A stretch of 52,896 nucleotides of DNA. Source: an uncultured beta proteobacterium. Its GTDB lineage: Bacteria; Pseudomonadota; Gammaproteobacteria; Burkholderiales; SG8-39. This document shows positions 17,366-26,469 of the stretch, piece after piece. The DNA lies in contig CAIOLO010000027.1 in assembly GCA_903859155.1 (NCBI GenBank), forward strand, positions 1 to 52,896, in the 5' to 3' direction. The notes under the pieces were generated by a model, which ran no database searches, was not told the DNA's origin, and saw only the letters and a list, made by a program, of their open reading frames with translations. The translations under genes and the position numbers were made by a program. Positions within the stretch are counted from its first letter, which is position 1. Each line of letters starts with the position of its first letter.

Positions 17366-18334
17366 TCACTCCGGTTGTATCCCCGCCCCCTTGACGATTT
17401 TTTCCACCAGCGCCAGACCGCTCTTGACGCTCTCGGCAAGTTCTTCGGGCGTTCCGGTCCCCTGGAAATAACCCAGTTCCTCGGCCTTGCTGCGTGCTTC
17501 GGCGGAAGTGGCGGCCTTCAGATATTCGCCGTACAGGCGCTGCACCATCGGCCGCGGCAGGCCGGCCGGTCCGAAATAGCCGGTCCAGCTGGGCGGCGCG
17601 GTGTAGCCGGGCAATTGCTCGGCCACCGTGGGCACGTTGGGAAACAGAGGATAGCGCTGGCCGTTGTTGATGGCGATCAAGCGGATCCTGCCCGTATTCA
17701 TGATGGGCGTGATGGTGGAGAGGGTGCCAAAACCCACCTGGATGCGCCCGGCGATGAGATCGGTGACCACGGGGGGCGCCCCTTTGTAGGGAACGTGCAC
17801 CCAATCGATGCCGCTCAACATGGCGATCGATTCACCGGCAAGATGGTGCGAGGTGCCCATGCCCGAGGTGCCATAGGAGAGCTTGCCGGGATTTTTCTTC
17901 GCATACTCGAGCAGCTCCCGCATGTTGCCCACCGGCAGCGAAGGGTTGACCATGATGTGCAGCACGGTTTCGTTCAACCGGATGATGGGCGTGAAATCGC
18001 GGCTGGCGTCATAGCGCGTGCTCTTGGCCACGAACGGCCGGATGACCAGCACACTCGCGCCGGTGTACATGATGGTGTAGCCGTCGGGCGCGGCGCGCAT
18101 CACCGTATCCGCGCCGACCGAACCGCCCGCGCCGGGCAGCGGCTCGATCACCAGCGGCTGGCCGAGCGCCTCGCCGACCTTGTTGGCCATGAGGCGCACC
18201 GTCACTTCGGCGCCGCCCTGCACGGTCATGATCAGGCGGATGGGTTTGCTCGGGTAGGCCTGTGCCTGCGCGAGCAGCGGAACGGCGAACGCCGCGAAAA
18301 TTGCCCAGAGGCGGGTGCCCGGATGCATCATCAT
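17366..18334 (-). CDS. TctC/Bug-family tripartite tricarboxylate transporter solute-binding protein
   Basis: 322 residues with an N-terminal signal peptide (about 1-26, ending AQAQA) and the standard family layout: YPSKPIRLIMT, VIEPLPGAGGSVGADTV, PGKLSYGTSGMGTSHHLAGE, and GRIQVGFG in the middle. It should bind an organic acid in the periplasm and deliver it to TctAB-type membrane subunits, none of which are in the window; orphan Bug proteins are common in Burkholderiales. The ligand is unknown. The expected VxxPGG motif reads VQGGAE, a deviation near the carboxylate-binding loop. Confidence 0.92.
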   Translation of the reverse strand: MMMHPGTRLWAIFAAFAVPLLAQAQAYPSKPIRLIMTVQGGAEVTVRLMANKVGEALGQPLVIEPLPGAGGSVGADTVMRAAPDGYTIMYTGASVLVIRPFVAKSTRYDASRDFTPIIRLNETVLHIMVNPSLPVGNMRELLEYAKKNPGKLSYGTSGMGTSHHLAGESIAMLSGIDWVHVPYKGAPPVVTDLIAGRIQVGFGTLSTITPIMNTGRIRLIAINNGQRYPLFPNVPTVAEQLPGYTAPPSWTGYFGPAGLPRPMVQRLYGEYLKAATSAEARSKAEELGYFQGTGTPEELAESVKSGLALVEKIVKGAGIQPE

Positions 18335-18421
18335 TTTCCTTTCTCTGCTTCAGTCGTGAGCCCAGACCACGCGCGGCGGTTTCGCTTCGATACGCCTTCG
18401 CGGGACGGCGCGTAGACTACA

Positions 18422-18577
18422 ACAATACTGCGCAACTTGACGCCGATTGCCACCGCGGCGGTCCCGGCGGGCGCAGTGACGGCGCGTGCGGATCCGGGCG
18501 CCGGCAATTTCAGGGAACCGCTGGATCTTGCGCGGCGCGATCGGGGCAGGCTCTCCTACGGCAGCGGACATTCATGA
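18422..18577 (+). pseudogene. Remnant of a TctC/Bug gene on the plus strand
   Basis: A short plus-strand frame between stops reads RNLTPIATAAVP, then FREPLDLARRDRGRLSYGSG, ending at a TGA. This matches the central block of Bug proteins (a LTPIA strand, then a helix and the PGKLSYGS motif) in the right order and spacing. Nothing before or after is recognisable, so only about 50 of roughly 320 codons remain. Its orientation is opposite to the intact TctC gene 100 bases away, so it is not just a piece of that gene. Confidence 0.5.
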
Positions 18578-18617
18578 ACGAGCATGCAATGGCGTTTGAT
18601 GCGATCCACTGACGCAA

Positions 18618-20147
18618 TTATTGACCAAACTGCTCTTTAAGCTGATTTGCGGCGATTACCATGTTGCCCATTTTGGCCTCTGCCACCGCAGCTGATGTTA
18701 CTGGGTTATCTGCGAAGGTGGCGAAACCGCAATCGGGGGTGATCAGCACACGATGGGGGCCGAATATCGAGACGGCCTTCTGGAGCTGTGCGGTGATCTC
18801 CCCTGCGCTTTCCACTCGCCCGAGTTTCTGATTGACGACACCGACTCCGATCCGCCGGTCCTCGGGCAGCGTTTTGAGCACCGCCAGTTCGCCAGCCCGC
18901 GGTGTGCATAGCTCCAAAAAAAACGTGCCTACATTGAGTGCTTTAAGGGTTGGCAGCAAGGAAGCGTAGCTCCCGGACAAACAGGCGGATTCGTCCGTGG
19001 TCCAGTTGCCGCGACAAACATGCACGGCGGTCCGGTTCATCGGGAAACCTTCGACAACGGCATTGAGCAGGTCGCGGGCGAAAGCAAGTTCGTCCTGCGG
19101 GTTGCCCTTTTCCGACAAGGCGCCGCACATGAAAGAGCGCTGTGTGGACGCCCCGGTGAAGACGACTTCGGTCAGGACCGGCTCGTCAAACTGAACCAGC
19201 GCCGCACCGGCTGCAAGGAGATAAGCGAGTTCTTCACGCAACACGCGCACCACATCGACGGCGAGATCCTCGCGGGTTGCGTAGGCGCGGTCGGAGATGC
19301 ATTCCATCCACATGGTGCGGGTGAGCAGGTACGGTCCCGGCAAGGCGATCTTTGCCGGCTTGCGGGTGATTTTCTTGAGGAACTCCAGCTCATGCACTGC
19401 GAGCGGCTTTGCCCTGCCTAGCGGCCCGAATACGGCGGGATGACGGATTTCTCCCGCCGGCACATCCAGTGCCCGGAGTTCCCGCTCAAACTCCTCGGGG
19501 TCCTCAACCAGGGGAAGCAGATCGGTGAGCGGTATCAATTGGCAATTGTCGAGGATGCCGGCCACGAAGCTGGAATAGCTGTCACGGCGTTGCTCGCCAT
19601 CGGTCACAACATCGACACCCGCGCGCAACTGCGCCTCTACCGCCAGGCGCACCGCGTCGTCCGCCGTGGCCTGGAATTCGGCGCCCGGGAGCCGCCCTTC
19701 CATGTGTTCGTGCATTGCACTGAGCATCCAGCGTGGCCGTGGCCAGCTGCCGATACCCATGACGGAAAATGGTGCGATCTCTTGCGCTGGCGCAGGTGGC
19801 GGAAGCCGCGCGGGAATGACAACTTTGCTGATGATCTGAATCTGCGAAGCGGGGGGCTGTCTGGTGTCGATGGCGGGCTTGCGCTCGGCCAGCCCGCCTT
19901 TGCACACAAGGTAGCTGCGCTGCCTTCCCTGCACGACCATCGATACAAGTTCGTTTTTGGTCATCCGGCACCAGGCCGGGAGGTCCTCCTTGACCGAGCT
20001 GTCGGTGGAGAGGATTTCCAGCAACCCGCCGCGTGCGAGTGGGTCGATGTGTTTGCGGATGAGCAGCAACAAACCATTGCCGCAATCCAGGTCGCCGCCG
20101 TCGAATCTGACGTCTGCATCATAGGGATGGCTTGTCACGGGTTCCAT
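18618..20147 (-). CDS. Fusion of a TusA-like domain to a MetE-like zinc methyltransferase domain
   Basis: 509 residues from the ATG at 20147, which has GAGG 7 bases upstream; an ATG 12 codons earlier has no clear site. Residues about 8-85 are a TusA/SirA-like domain: GGDLDCGNGLL with Cys22, and DLPAWCRMTKNEL with Cys60. The sulfur-carrier CPxP motif is CGNG here. A Pro/Ala-rich linker (about 90-125) leads to a MetE C-terminal-type TIM barrel starting at VMGIGSWPRP, with zinc ligands His376, Cys378, Glu412 and Cys473. The barrel should activate a thiol on zinc for methyl transfer; a tethered sulfur-carrier domain suggests a protein-bound or TusA-delivered sulfur substrate (inference). DsrE- and TusA-like genes lie just upstream on the same strand. 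I know of no assigned function. Confidence 0.85.
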   Translation of the reverse strand: MEPVTSHPYDADVRFDGGDLDCGNGLLLLIRKHIDPLARGGLLEILSTDSSVKEDLPAWCRMTKNELVSMVVQGRQRSYLVCKGGLAERKPAIDTRQPPASQIQIISKVVIPARLPPPAPAQEIAPFSVMGIGSWPRPRWMLSAMHEHMEGRLPGAEFQATADDAVRLAVEAQLRAGVDVVTDGEQRRDSYSSFVAGILDNCQLIPLTDLLPLVEDPEEFERELRALDVPAGEIRHPAVFGPLGRAKPLAVHELEFLKKITRKPAKIALPGPYLLTRTMWMECISDRAYATREDLAVDVVRVLREELAYLLAAGAALVQFDEPVLTEVVFTGASTQRSFMCGALSEKGNPQDELAFARDLLNAVVEGFPMNRTAVHVCRGNWTTDESACLSGSYASLLPTLKALNVGTFFLELCTPRAGELAVLKTLPEDRRIGVGVVNQKLGRVESAGEITAQLQKAVSIFGPHRVLITPDCGFATFADNPVTSAAVAEAKMGNMVIAANQLKEQFGQ

Positions 20148-20228
20148 TTGCGTCCTCAAATTGAAATTGGCCTGGCGATGCATCCGTCACTAGGCATCCG
20201 AAGCCATTGCCGCCATATCGGTGCGCGT

Positions 20229-20438
20229 TCATCGGACCAAAACCAACCGGTCCGAATCATGCGTGTAGTCATCGGCTCTTCCGGCGAATTGCTTTCGCCC
20301 GGCAACTGACGCTCGCGCAGCCCTCGCGCATGAACGATCCTCGAGTGACAGCGGAATGGAAAAGGTGGCCCGGCCCAGCCGCGCATAGACGAGCGCGGCG
20401 GCGAGGAACACAACCGCCATGAGGCGATACGGGATCAT
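20229..20438 (-). CDS. Possible small membrane protein or gene remnant
   Basis: 69 codons starting 20 bases after the DsrE gene. Residues 5-21 (RLMAVVFLAAALVYARL) form one membrane segment; the rest is polar and low in complexity of pattern. No strong ribosome binding site is visible. In this stretch an imperfect copy of the DsrE 3' end is found in another frame (20303-20334), so this may be scrambled DNA rather than a gene. Family not recognised. Confidence 0.3.
   Translation of the reverse strand: MIPYRLMAVVFLAAALVYARLGRATFSIPLSLEDRSCARAARASVAGRKQFAGRADDYTHDSDRLVLVR
20303..20334. repeat. Imperfect copy of the DsrE gene 3' end
   Basis: Thirty-two bases match 20463-20494 with only a few mismatches, including a run of 19 identical bases. 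On the minus strand the copy still reads FMREGCASVS, against FMSDGCASVS at the real DsrE C-terminus. It suggests a lost second DsrE gene or a partial tandem duplication. Confidence 0.75.
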
Positions 20439-20458
20439 GAGAAGATCAACTGGTGTGC

Positions 20459-20821
20459 TCAGTAACTGACGCTCGCGCAGCCGTCGCTCATGAATTCGAC
20501 CAGCTTGGCCCCTCCGACCACCGCCGCGCCCGCGATGAGCTTGCCCTCATCGAGCTTGCGCTTCTTGAAGCACGGCGAGCAGACATAGATATTGCCGCCT
20601 GCCTTGACGAAGTTCTCGATCAGATCCTTCAGCGGGGAGAAACCCTCCTCGTGAATAGAGTCGGCGACCCCCTGCTGGGAAAGATGCACCGCTTCGATGC
20701 TGAGAAATACCAGGGTTTCCTTGTCCGATGCGACGGCGGCGTTGGCAACCACAAATGCTACGGTGGCCTTGTCGGTGTTGTCCTTGCCGCAGGTAAGACT
20801 TACGCAAAATTTTCCGGCCAT
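20459..20821 (-). CDS. DsrE-family protein
   Basis: 120 residues, typical for DsrE/DsrF-like and peroxiredoxin-like proteins. The fold pattern is FCVSLTCGKDNTDKATVAF at the first strand and helix, ETLVFLSIEAVHL, then NIYVCSPCFKKRKL and the closing GCASVSY. Five cysteines are present (6, 11, 81, 84, 115), with a Cys81-x2-Cys84 pair where family members often carry the reactive cysteine. DsrE-type proteins pass persulfide sulfur to TusA-type carriers. AAGGAGAT lies 4 bases before the ATG. The gene is between a TusA-like gene (52 bases upstream) and the TusA-MetE fusion, all on one strand. Confidence 0.88.
   Translation of the reverse strand: MAGKFCVSLTCGKDNTDKATVAFVVANAAVASDKETLVFLSIEAVHLSQQGVADSIHEEGFSPLKDLIENFVKAGGNIYVCSPCFKKRKLDEGKLIAGAAVVGGAKLVEFMSDGCASVSY
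20463..20494. repeat. Parent copy of the duplicated DsrE 3' end
   Basis: This is the stretch encoding the DsrE C-terminal residues FMSDGCASV and following; an imperfect second copy lies 160 bases away at 20303-20334 in the same orientation. Confidence 0.75.
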
Positions 20822-20873
20822 ATCGATCTCCTTAAATTGATTTAATGAATGAAAGCTTCTTGGAACATCTTGG

Positions 20874-21119
20874 CTATTTCGACTTGGTTCGCGCCCTGAT
20901 CCAGTAGCTGGAGGCCGCAGGATCCACGTGCAGCAGTTGATGCCCGGTCATCCGGCAGTACGCGGGAATATCGGCAGGCGCCCCGAGGTCTCGTGCCACC
21001 AGTTTCAGCACCTTGCCTTCCATGGCCAGCAACTTGCCGCGCAAATGCAAGACAAGCTCACCGCAGCCCATATCGCCGGCATCCCAGCTGTCGTCTGGCG
21101 CAATATCTGAAACCGGCAT
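20874..21119 (-). CDS. Small TusA-like protein
   Basis: 81 residues, the usual TusA length. The pattern follows the TusA fold: WDAGDMGCGELVL with Cys19, then VLKLVARDLGAPADIPAYCRMTGHQL with Cys55. The canonical Cys-Pro-x-Pro is replaced by Cys-Gly-Glu-Leu. The same Cys-Gly and Cys-Arg-Met-Thr signatures occur in the TusA-like domain of the fusion protein at 18618, so the two are specific relatives. TusA proteins carry persulfide sulfur on the first cysteine. AAGGAA lies 5 bases before the ATG. It is the first gene of the cluster, followed by dsrE-like and fusion genes. Confidence 0.85.
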   Translation of the reverse strand: MPVSDIAPDDSWDAGDMGCGELVLHLRGKLLAMEGKVLKLVARDLGAPADIPAYCRMTGHQLLHVDPAASSYWIRARTKSK

Positions 21120-21704
21120 GGTGATTCCTTGCTTTGCGGCCCCAAATATCTGGGGCGATTACAAACAGATCGGCATTGCGGCCTGGTATCCGGCGCAGGA
21201 ATACTCGTGCCGCACGACTGCGAGCAACTCATGGCAGGGCCAAAGCCTTGCCGCAGATGCAGACGGATTACTTCAAGAAAGGGTCGCGCCGCGGCGCAAC
21301 TGACCTCAGGAGAAAACGGACCGGACGAGCACGCGCCGGTTGGGAGGGATCAGTGATGGTGGATGGCAGGCAAGGTACGCAAACAGCCCCGCTGACAACC
21401 TGCCATGCGAGGCTTTTGATATCGGGCAGGAGATGCCCTGCGTGTCCATAAATTGCAAAATAACCACCCAGCTTGCGAATTGTTCTGTGAACCATCGGTG
21501 ACGCGTAATTATAGCCGCTAGCGCCTATTGCTTCTGTTCAACCTGTATCGCGCAGGCACAGGCACGATGCAAGGCGCACCGGCGGCAAGGGAAACACACC
21601 GTTACATGATCTAGACACAATTGCTCTGGTCGCTCAGCCTGCATCGCGTACATTGGCTGAGACGCAAAACCCTGCGTTGAACAAACCACACAGTTGAGAC
21701 GAAA
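21120..21704. other. 585-base gap upstream of the TusA-like gene
   Basis: No gene is supported. It should hold the promoter of the TusA/DsrE cluster. A hairpin with a perfect 6-base stem (GCCCCA/TGGGGC, 21139-21156) lies 20-37 bases upstream of the TusA-like start, in the likely mRNA leader. Several short frames cross the region without family motifs. Base composition is more mixed than in the genes around it. Confidence 0.4.
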
Positions 21705-21869
21705 ATGAAATATTTCCAAGATACAGGATACCGGAGTGACACCGAGGCGTTCGCGCTGCGCTGCGTTGAGGATGCGGTGAGCCAGGCCGAATGTGAGTTC
21801 GACCTTGCTGAAGACGAACTCTGGGACTCTACCTATCCGGTTGACGACTCCGAGCAAGCGGCGGCGTAG
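21705..21869 (+). CDS. Small acidic hypothetical protein
   Basis: A 54-codon frame starting ATG AAA TAT. The peptide ([20 protein letters not shown], continuing acidic, ending [13 protein letters not shown]) is strongly acidic, contains two cysteines and has no membrane segment. The site before the ATG (GAGACGA) is weak. The composition is protein-like, and no overlapping gene competes for the space, but I recognise no family. It could be a small regulator, an anti-factor or a chance frame. Confidence 0.35.
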   Translation: MKYFQDTGYRSDTEAFALRCVEDAVSQAECEFDLAEDELWDSTYPVDDSEQAAA

Positions 21870-22000
21870 TTCGTGCCGCGCAGTCACGGAACGATGAACA
21901 AGCGCCTGACCGCTTGGAGCGCCGCACCTTCTGGCGTTCCGGTGCAGGCCTTGACGCACACCTTGTTATAAACACATTTGTCTTTACGCAGGAGAAGCAC

Positions 22001-22165
22001 ATGGGCAGTTTTTCCGTTTGGCACTGGGGCATCGTCCTGGTCATCGTCATGCTGGTCTTCGGCACCAAGAAGTTGCGCAACGCCGGCAACGACCTGGGCG
22101 GCGCTGTGCGCGGCTTCAAGGAAGGCATGCGCGAAAGCGCTGAAACCGAGACAGGGCGATCCTGA
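22001..22165 (+). CDS. tatA: Twin-arginine translocase subunit TatA (short)
   Basis: 54 residues: a single membrane segment ([19 protein letters not shown]), the conserved Phe-Gly hinge, and an amphipathic helix ([14 protein letters not shown]). TatA forms the size-variable pore that moves folded proteins across the inner membrane. Usual TatA is 70-90 residues, so the acidic tail is short. AGGAGAA lies 5 bases before the ATG. tatB and tatC are not nearby; this is an orphan copy, perhaps a TatE-like extra. Confidence 0.88.
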   Translation: MGSFSVWHWGIVLVIVMLVFGTKKLRNAGNDLGGAVRGFKEGMRESAETETGRS

Positions 22166-22304
22166 ACCCTGTCGTGCCCGGTGCAGGAACACTACACCGG
22201 CCGCCGCGCGAGCTTGAATGATAGGGCGCTGGTCAGAAGGGTTTTGCAAAAAGCGATTCGTGGAGAACGCCGGCAACACCCGCTTGTCACAATGCGACCT
22301 GGCC

Positions 22305-24086
22305 TCAGCGCGGCGCGATATTCACCTTAGTGTTGAATGCACTTTGCTCGAAATCGGTAATCACGGCGTTGATGCGCACCGACCATAGCCCCGGCACTAC
22401 CAAGTCGCGGCCGCTGTAAAGAAACTCCCGGCTGCCGGCACTGACCGGCGTCAATTTGCGCTCCAGAGACTCAATGCCGGCAGCGCTATTGGCAAGTGCG
22501 AGAGTGACGGCGATCGGCGAGAGCACCTCTGCCTTGGCATTGGAGATCAGCACAGCCAGTTGCATGCCACCTTCAGGCAGGCGCGTGATGCGCAAGCGGG
22601 CGCGGTGTCCCTTGGCGCCGAGGAGCGATTGTTCGATGGCGACTGGGGGCGAGGTCATATTGGATGCCTGGGCGGCAGCGACGGCGTGACTCAGCGTTGC
22701 CGGCGGCGGTTGTTGCGACAGCACGGCAGCCGCGGCGATGACCGACACGCCGACCAGCAGTTCGACCATCAGCGCGTTGCCAAGGGCGCGTCGCGCCGCC
22801 GCGTCGGAGGTATCCAGCGCCAGGCGCGGCACCAGCTTGAAGCGGTTTAGCGCCGCCAGCCCGAGCAACACGCATACCAGCGCGATTTTTATCGCCAGCA
22901 CCAGCGCATAGCGGCTCGACATATCGAAGGCGGCGATGGCCTCGGTGCCGCATTGCAGGATCGCCAGAAGCACCCCGGCAGCGAGCATCGTCAGCACCGC
23001 GGGCAGGGCAATGCGCGAGAATGAGCCGAGCGTCCGCAGGACCTCTGATGGTGAAGCGCAGGCATCGTATTCCTTGCCAGGGGCAGCCTCATTGCGTTCG
23101 GCGATGAACGGTGACACGCCGCGCAGCAACGGCGTCAACGATCCGATCCAGAACGCCGCCACGGCCGCATGAATGATCCACGCCGGCAGCACGGCCCAGC
23201 GCGGCGCGAGGGTCGCGGCGTGTCCCGCCACAACCAGGCTCGCCATGCAGGCCAGCACGCCGGCCGTGAGGATCGCGGACGCGGCTTTTGACCCACGCTT
23301 GCTGAACCCGGCTGTGATCAGCAGCAGTCCGATAACGGCCAGCAGCGTCGACGCGCCACGCGTCGTCAAGGCGCCCAGTCGCCAAAGGGCGGCGGCTCCA
23401 TCGGTGAATAATCCGTCCAGCGGCGTTTCGGCCATTAGCGCGCCCTGCAGTCCGAGGGCGATTACGGCGCTGATCACGCCGATGGCGGCAATTGGCGCCA
23501 GCAACGTTGACAGGGCGCGGCGCGAGGGCGCGGCACCACCTTCGATCAGCAGCAGATGCAGCGCGGCGCCCGCGACCAGCATCATGGCGCTCAGATGCAG
23601 GGCGCGATTGAAGATGATGAGACTCGTCCAGGTCGCATCGTTGTGCGCCTTGGCGTTACTGTCGGTTAGATTGCTTGCACCCGAGCCGGCTGCGCTGTCG
23701 GAGGCCGCGCCGACCACGAACGGAAACGCACCGCCAACCGGATGCGTGTCCGCGGAGACCACGCGATAGGTCACCATGTACGACCCATCGGGCAGCGGCT
23801 TGGCAATGCGGATGCGCAACTGTTTGTCGACCGATGAGGCGTCCGACGGCGCAGTGACAGCCTTGCCGTGTCGATCCAGCACGCGCGCAAAGATCGGACT
23901 GACCGCTTCGCTGAAGTTTAGCGTGATGATTGCGGGCGCCTGCGGCACCGCGGCGCCATCTGCGGGGTGGGTTCCTTCGAGCACCGCATGGGCGAGGGCG
24001 GCAGGCGACGAACTCAGTGCCAGCGTAAGCAGCAGTGCGGCGCACGCGGTGAGCATGCAACGCGACGGACTCCAGCGCAGCAGCAT
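22305..24086 (-). CDS. CopC-CopD fusion, copper-handling membrane protein
   Basis: 593 residues. After a signal peptide comes a CopC domain beginning at the mature histidine (ALA then HAVLEGTHPADGA), including TYRVVSADTHPVGGAFPF. From about residue 155 there are eight or so membrane segments of the CopD type (for example HAAVAAFWIGSLTPLLRG). The last 110 residues are a soluble domain with FixH/YtkA-like features (GLWSVRINAV near the end). Fused CopCD proteins take copper from the periplasm into the cell or to cuproenzymes. It lies 23 bases after the YcnI gene, in one operon. The start at 24086 is chosen because it begins the signal peptide; no strong ribosome site is visible. Confidence 0.88.
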   Translation of the reverse strand: MLLRWSPSRCMLTACAALLLTLALSSSPAALAHAVLEGTHPADGAAVPQAPAIITLNFSEAVSPIFARVLDRHGKAVTAPSDASSVDKQLRIRIAKPLPDGSYMVTYRVVSADTHPVGGAFPFVVGAASDSAAGSGASNLTDSNAKAHNDATWTSLIIFNRALHLSAMMLVAGAALHLLLIEGGAAPSRRALSTLLAPIAAIGVISAVIALGLQGALMAETPLDGLFTDGAAALWRLGALTTRGASTLLAVIGLLLITAGFSKRGSKAASAILTAGVLACMASLVVAGHAATLAPRWAVLPAWIIHAAVAAFWIGSLTPLLRGVSPFIAERNEAAPGKEYDACASPSEVLRTLGSFSRIALPAVLTMLAAGVLLAILQCGTEAIAAFDMSSRYALVLAIKIALVCVLLGLAALNRFKLVPRLALDTSDAAARRALGNALMVELLVGVSVIAAAAVLSQQPPPATLSHAVAAAQASNMTSPPVAIEQSLLGAKGHRARLRITRLPEGGMQLAVLISNAKAEVLSPIAVTLALANSAAGIESLERKLTPVSAGSREFLYSGRDLVVPGLWSVRINAVITDFEQSAFNTKVNIAPR

Positions 24087-24109
24087 CCGGATTGCCAGCA
24101 AAGCCGGGC

Positions 24110-24640
24110 TTATGATTTCGGCTTCAACTTCAATCCCGGGGCCGGGAGTTTGAGGCCCTGCGAGGACTTGCCGGCTTCGGGAATTTCTATCCAGCGATTG
24201 ATGCCGCCCTTCGGACATTCCTGCACCACCGGGAAGTAGACAGTCGTGTTCGGCGCGTCCGGGAGCTTCATCTGGATCTTGAATTCCTCGAACTGGTCCT
24301 CGGGCAACGGGCCGCCGGTCCAGGATACTTCGCGGATCGCCTCGGTGATCTTGCCGCCGTGGCCGTTGTCTAGCGGCTTAGCGAGCTTTTCCTTCGTCAC
24401 GGCCAGTTTCCAGCCGCTGCGCGGCTGTGGCTTGATGCTGGTGAGGCCGTCCGGAATCTGCACGCGCACCTTGGTGGTTGGCGCACCGTCGCAGCCATGC
24501 GGCACGGTGAAGGTGGCCTTGTAATAGCTGCCGGTTATGGCTTCGCTGATCTCCAGTGTCACGTGGGCTGAAGCGGAAAAGGAAAGGCCGGTTGCGATGG
24601 TTGCCGCGATGATCGCGGCGGGGGAAATCCTGAATTGCAT
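24110..24640 (-). CDS. YcnI-family periplasmic copper-binding protein (DUF1775)
   Basis: 176 residues. A signal peptide ends ...SFSASA, leaving His26 (HVTLE) as the first mature residue, as in YcnI proteins where the N-terminal histidine binds copper. The family pattern continues with ITGSYYKATFTVPHGC, TTKVRVQIPDG, GWKLAV and VSWTGGPLPEDQFEEF. GGAG lies 9 bases before the chosen ATG. It leads the operon with CopC-CopD, a known partnership in copper uptake or delivery. Confidence 0.92.
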   Translation of the reverse strand: MQFRISPAAIIAATIATGLSFSASAHVTLEISEAITGSYYKATFTVPHGCDGAPTTKVRVQIPDGLTSIKPQPRSGWKLAVTKEKLAKPLDNGHGGKITEAIREVSWTGGPLPEDQFEEFKIQMKLPDAPNTTVYFPVVQECPKGGINRWIEIPEAGKSSQGLKLPAPGLKLKPKS

Positions 24641-26456
<1,816 letters not shown>

Positions 26457-26469
26457 CCGAAGAACGGTT

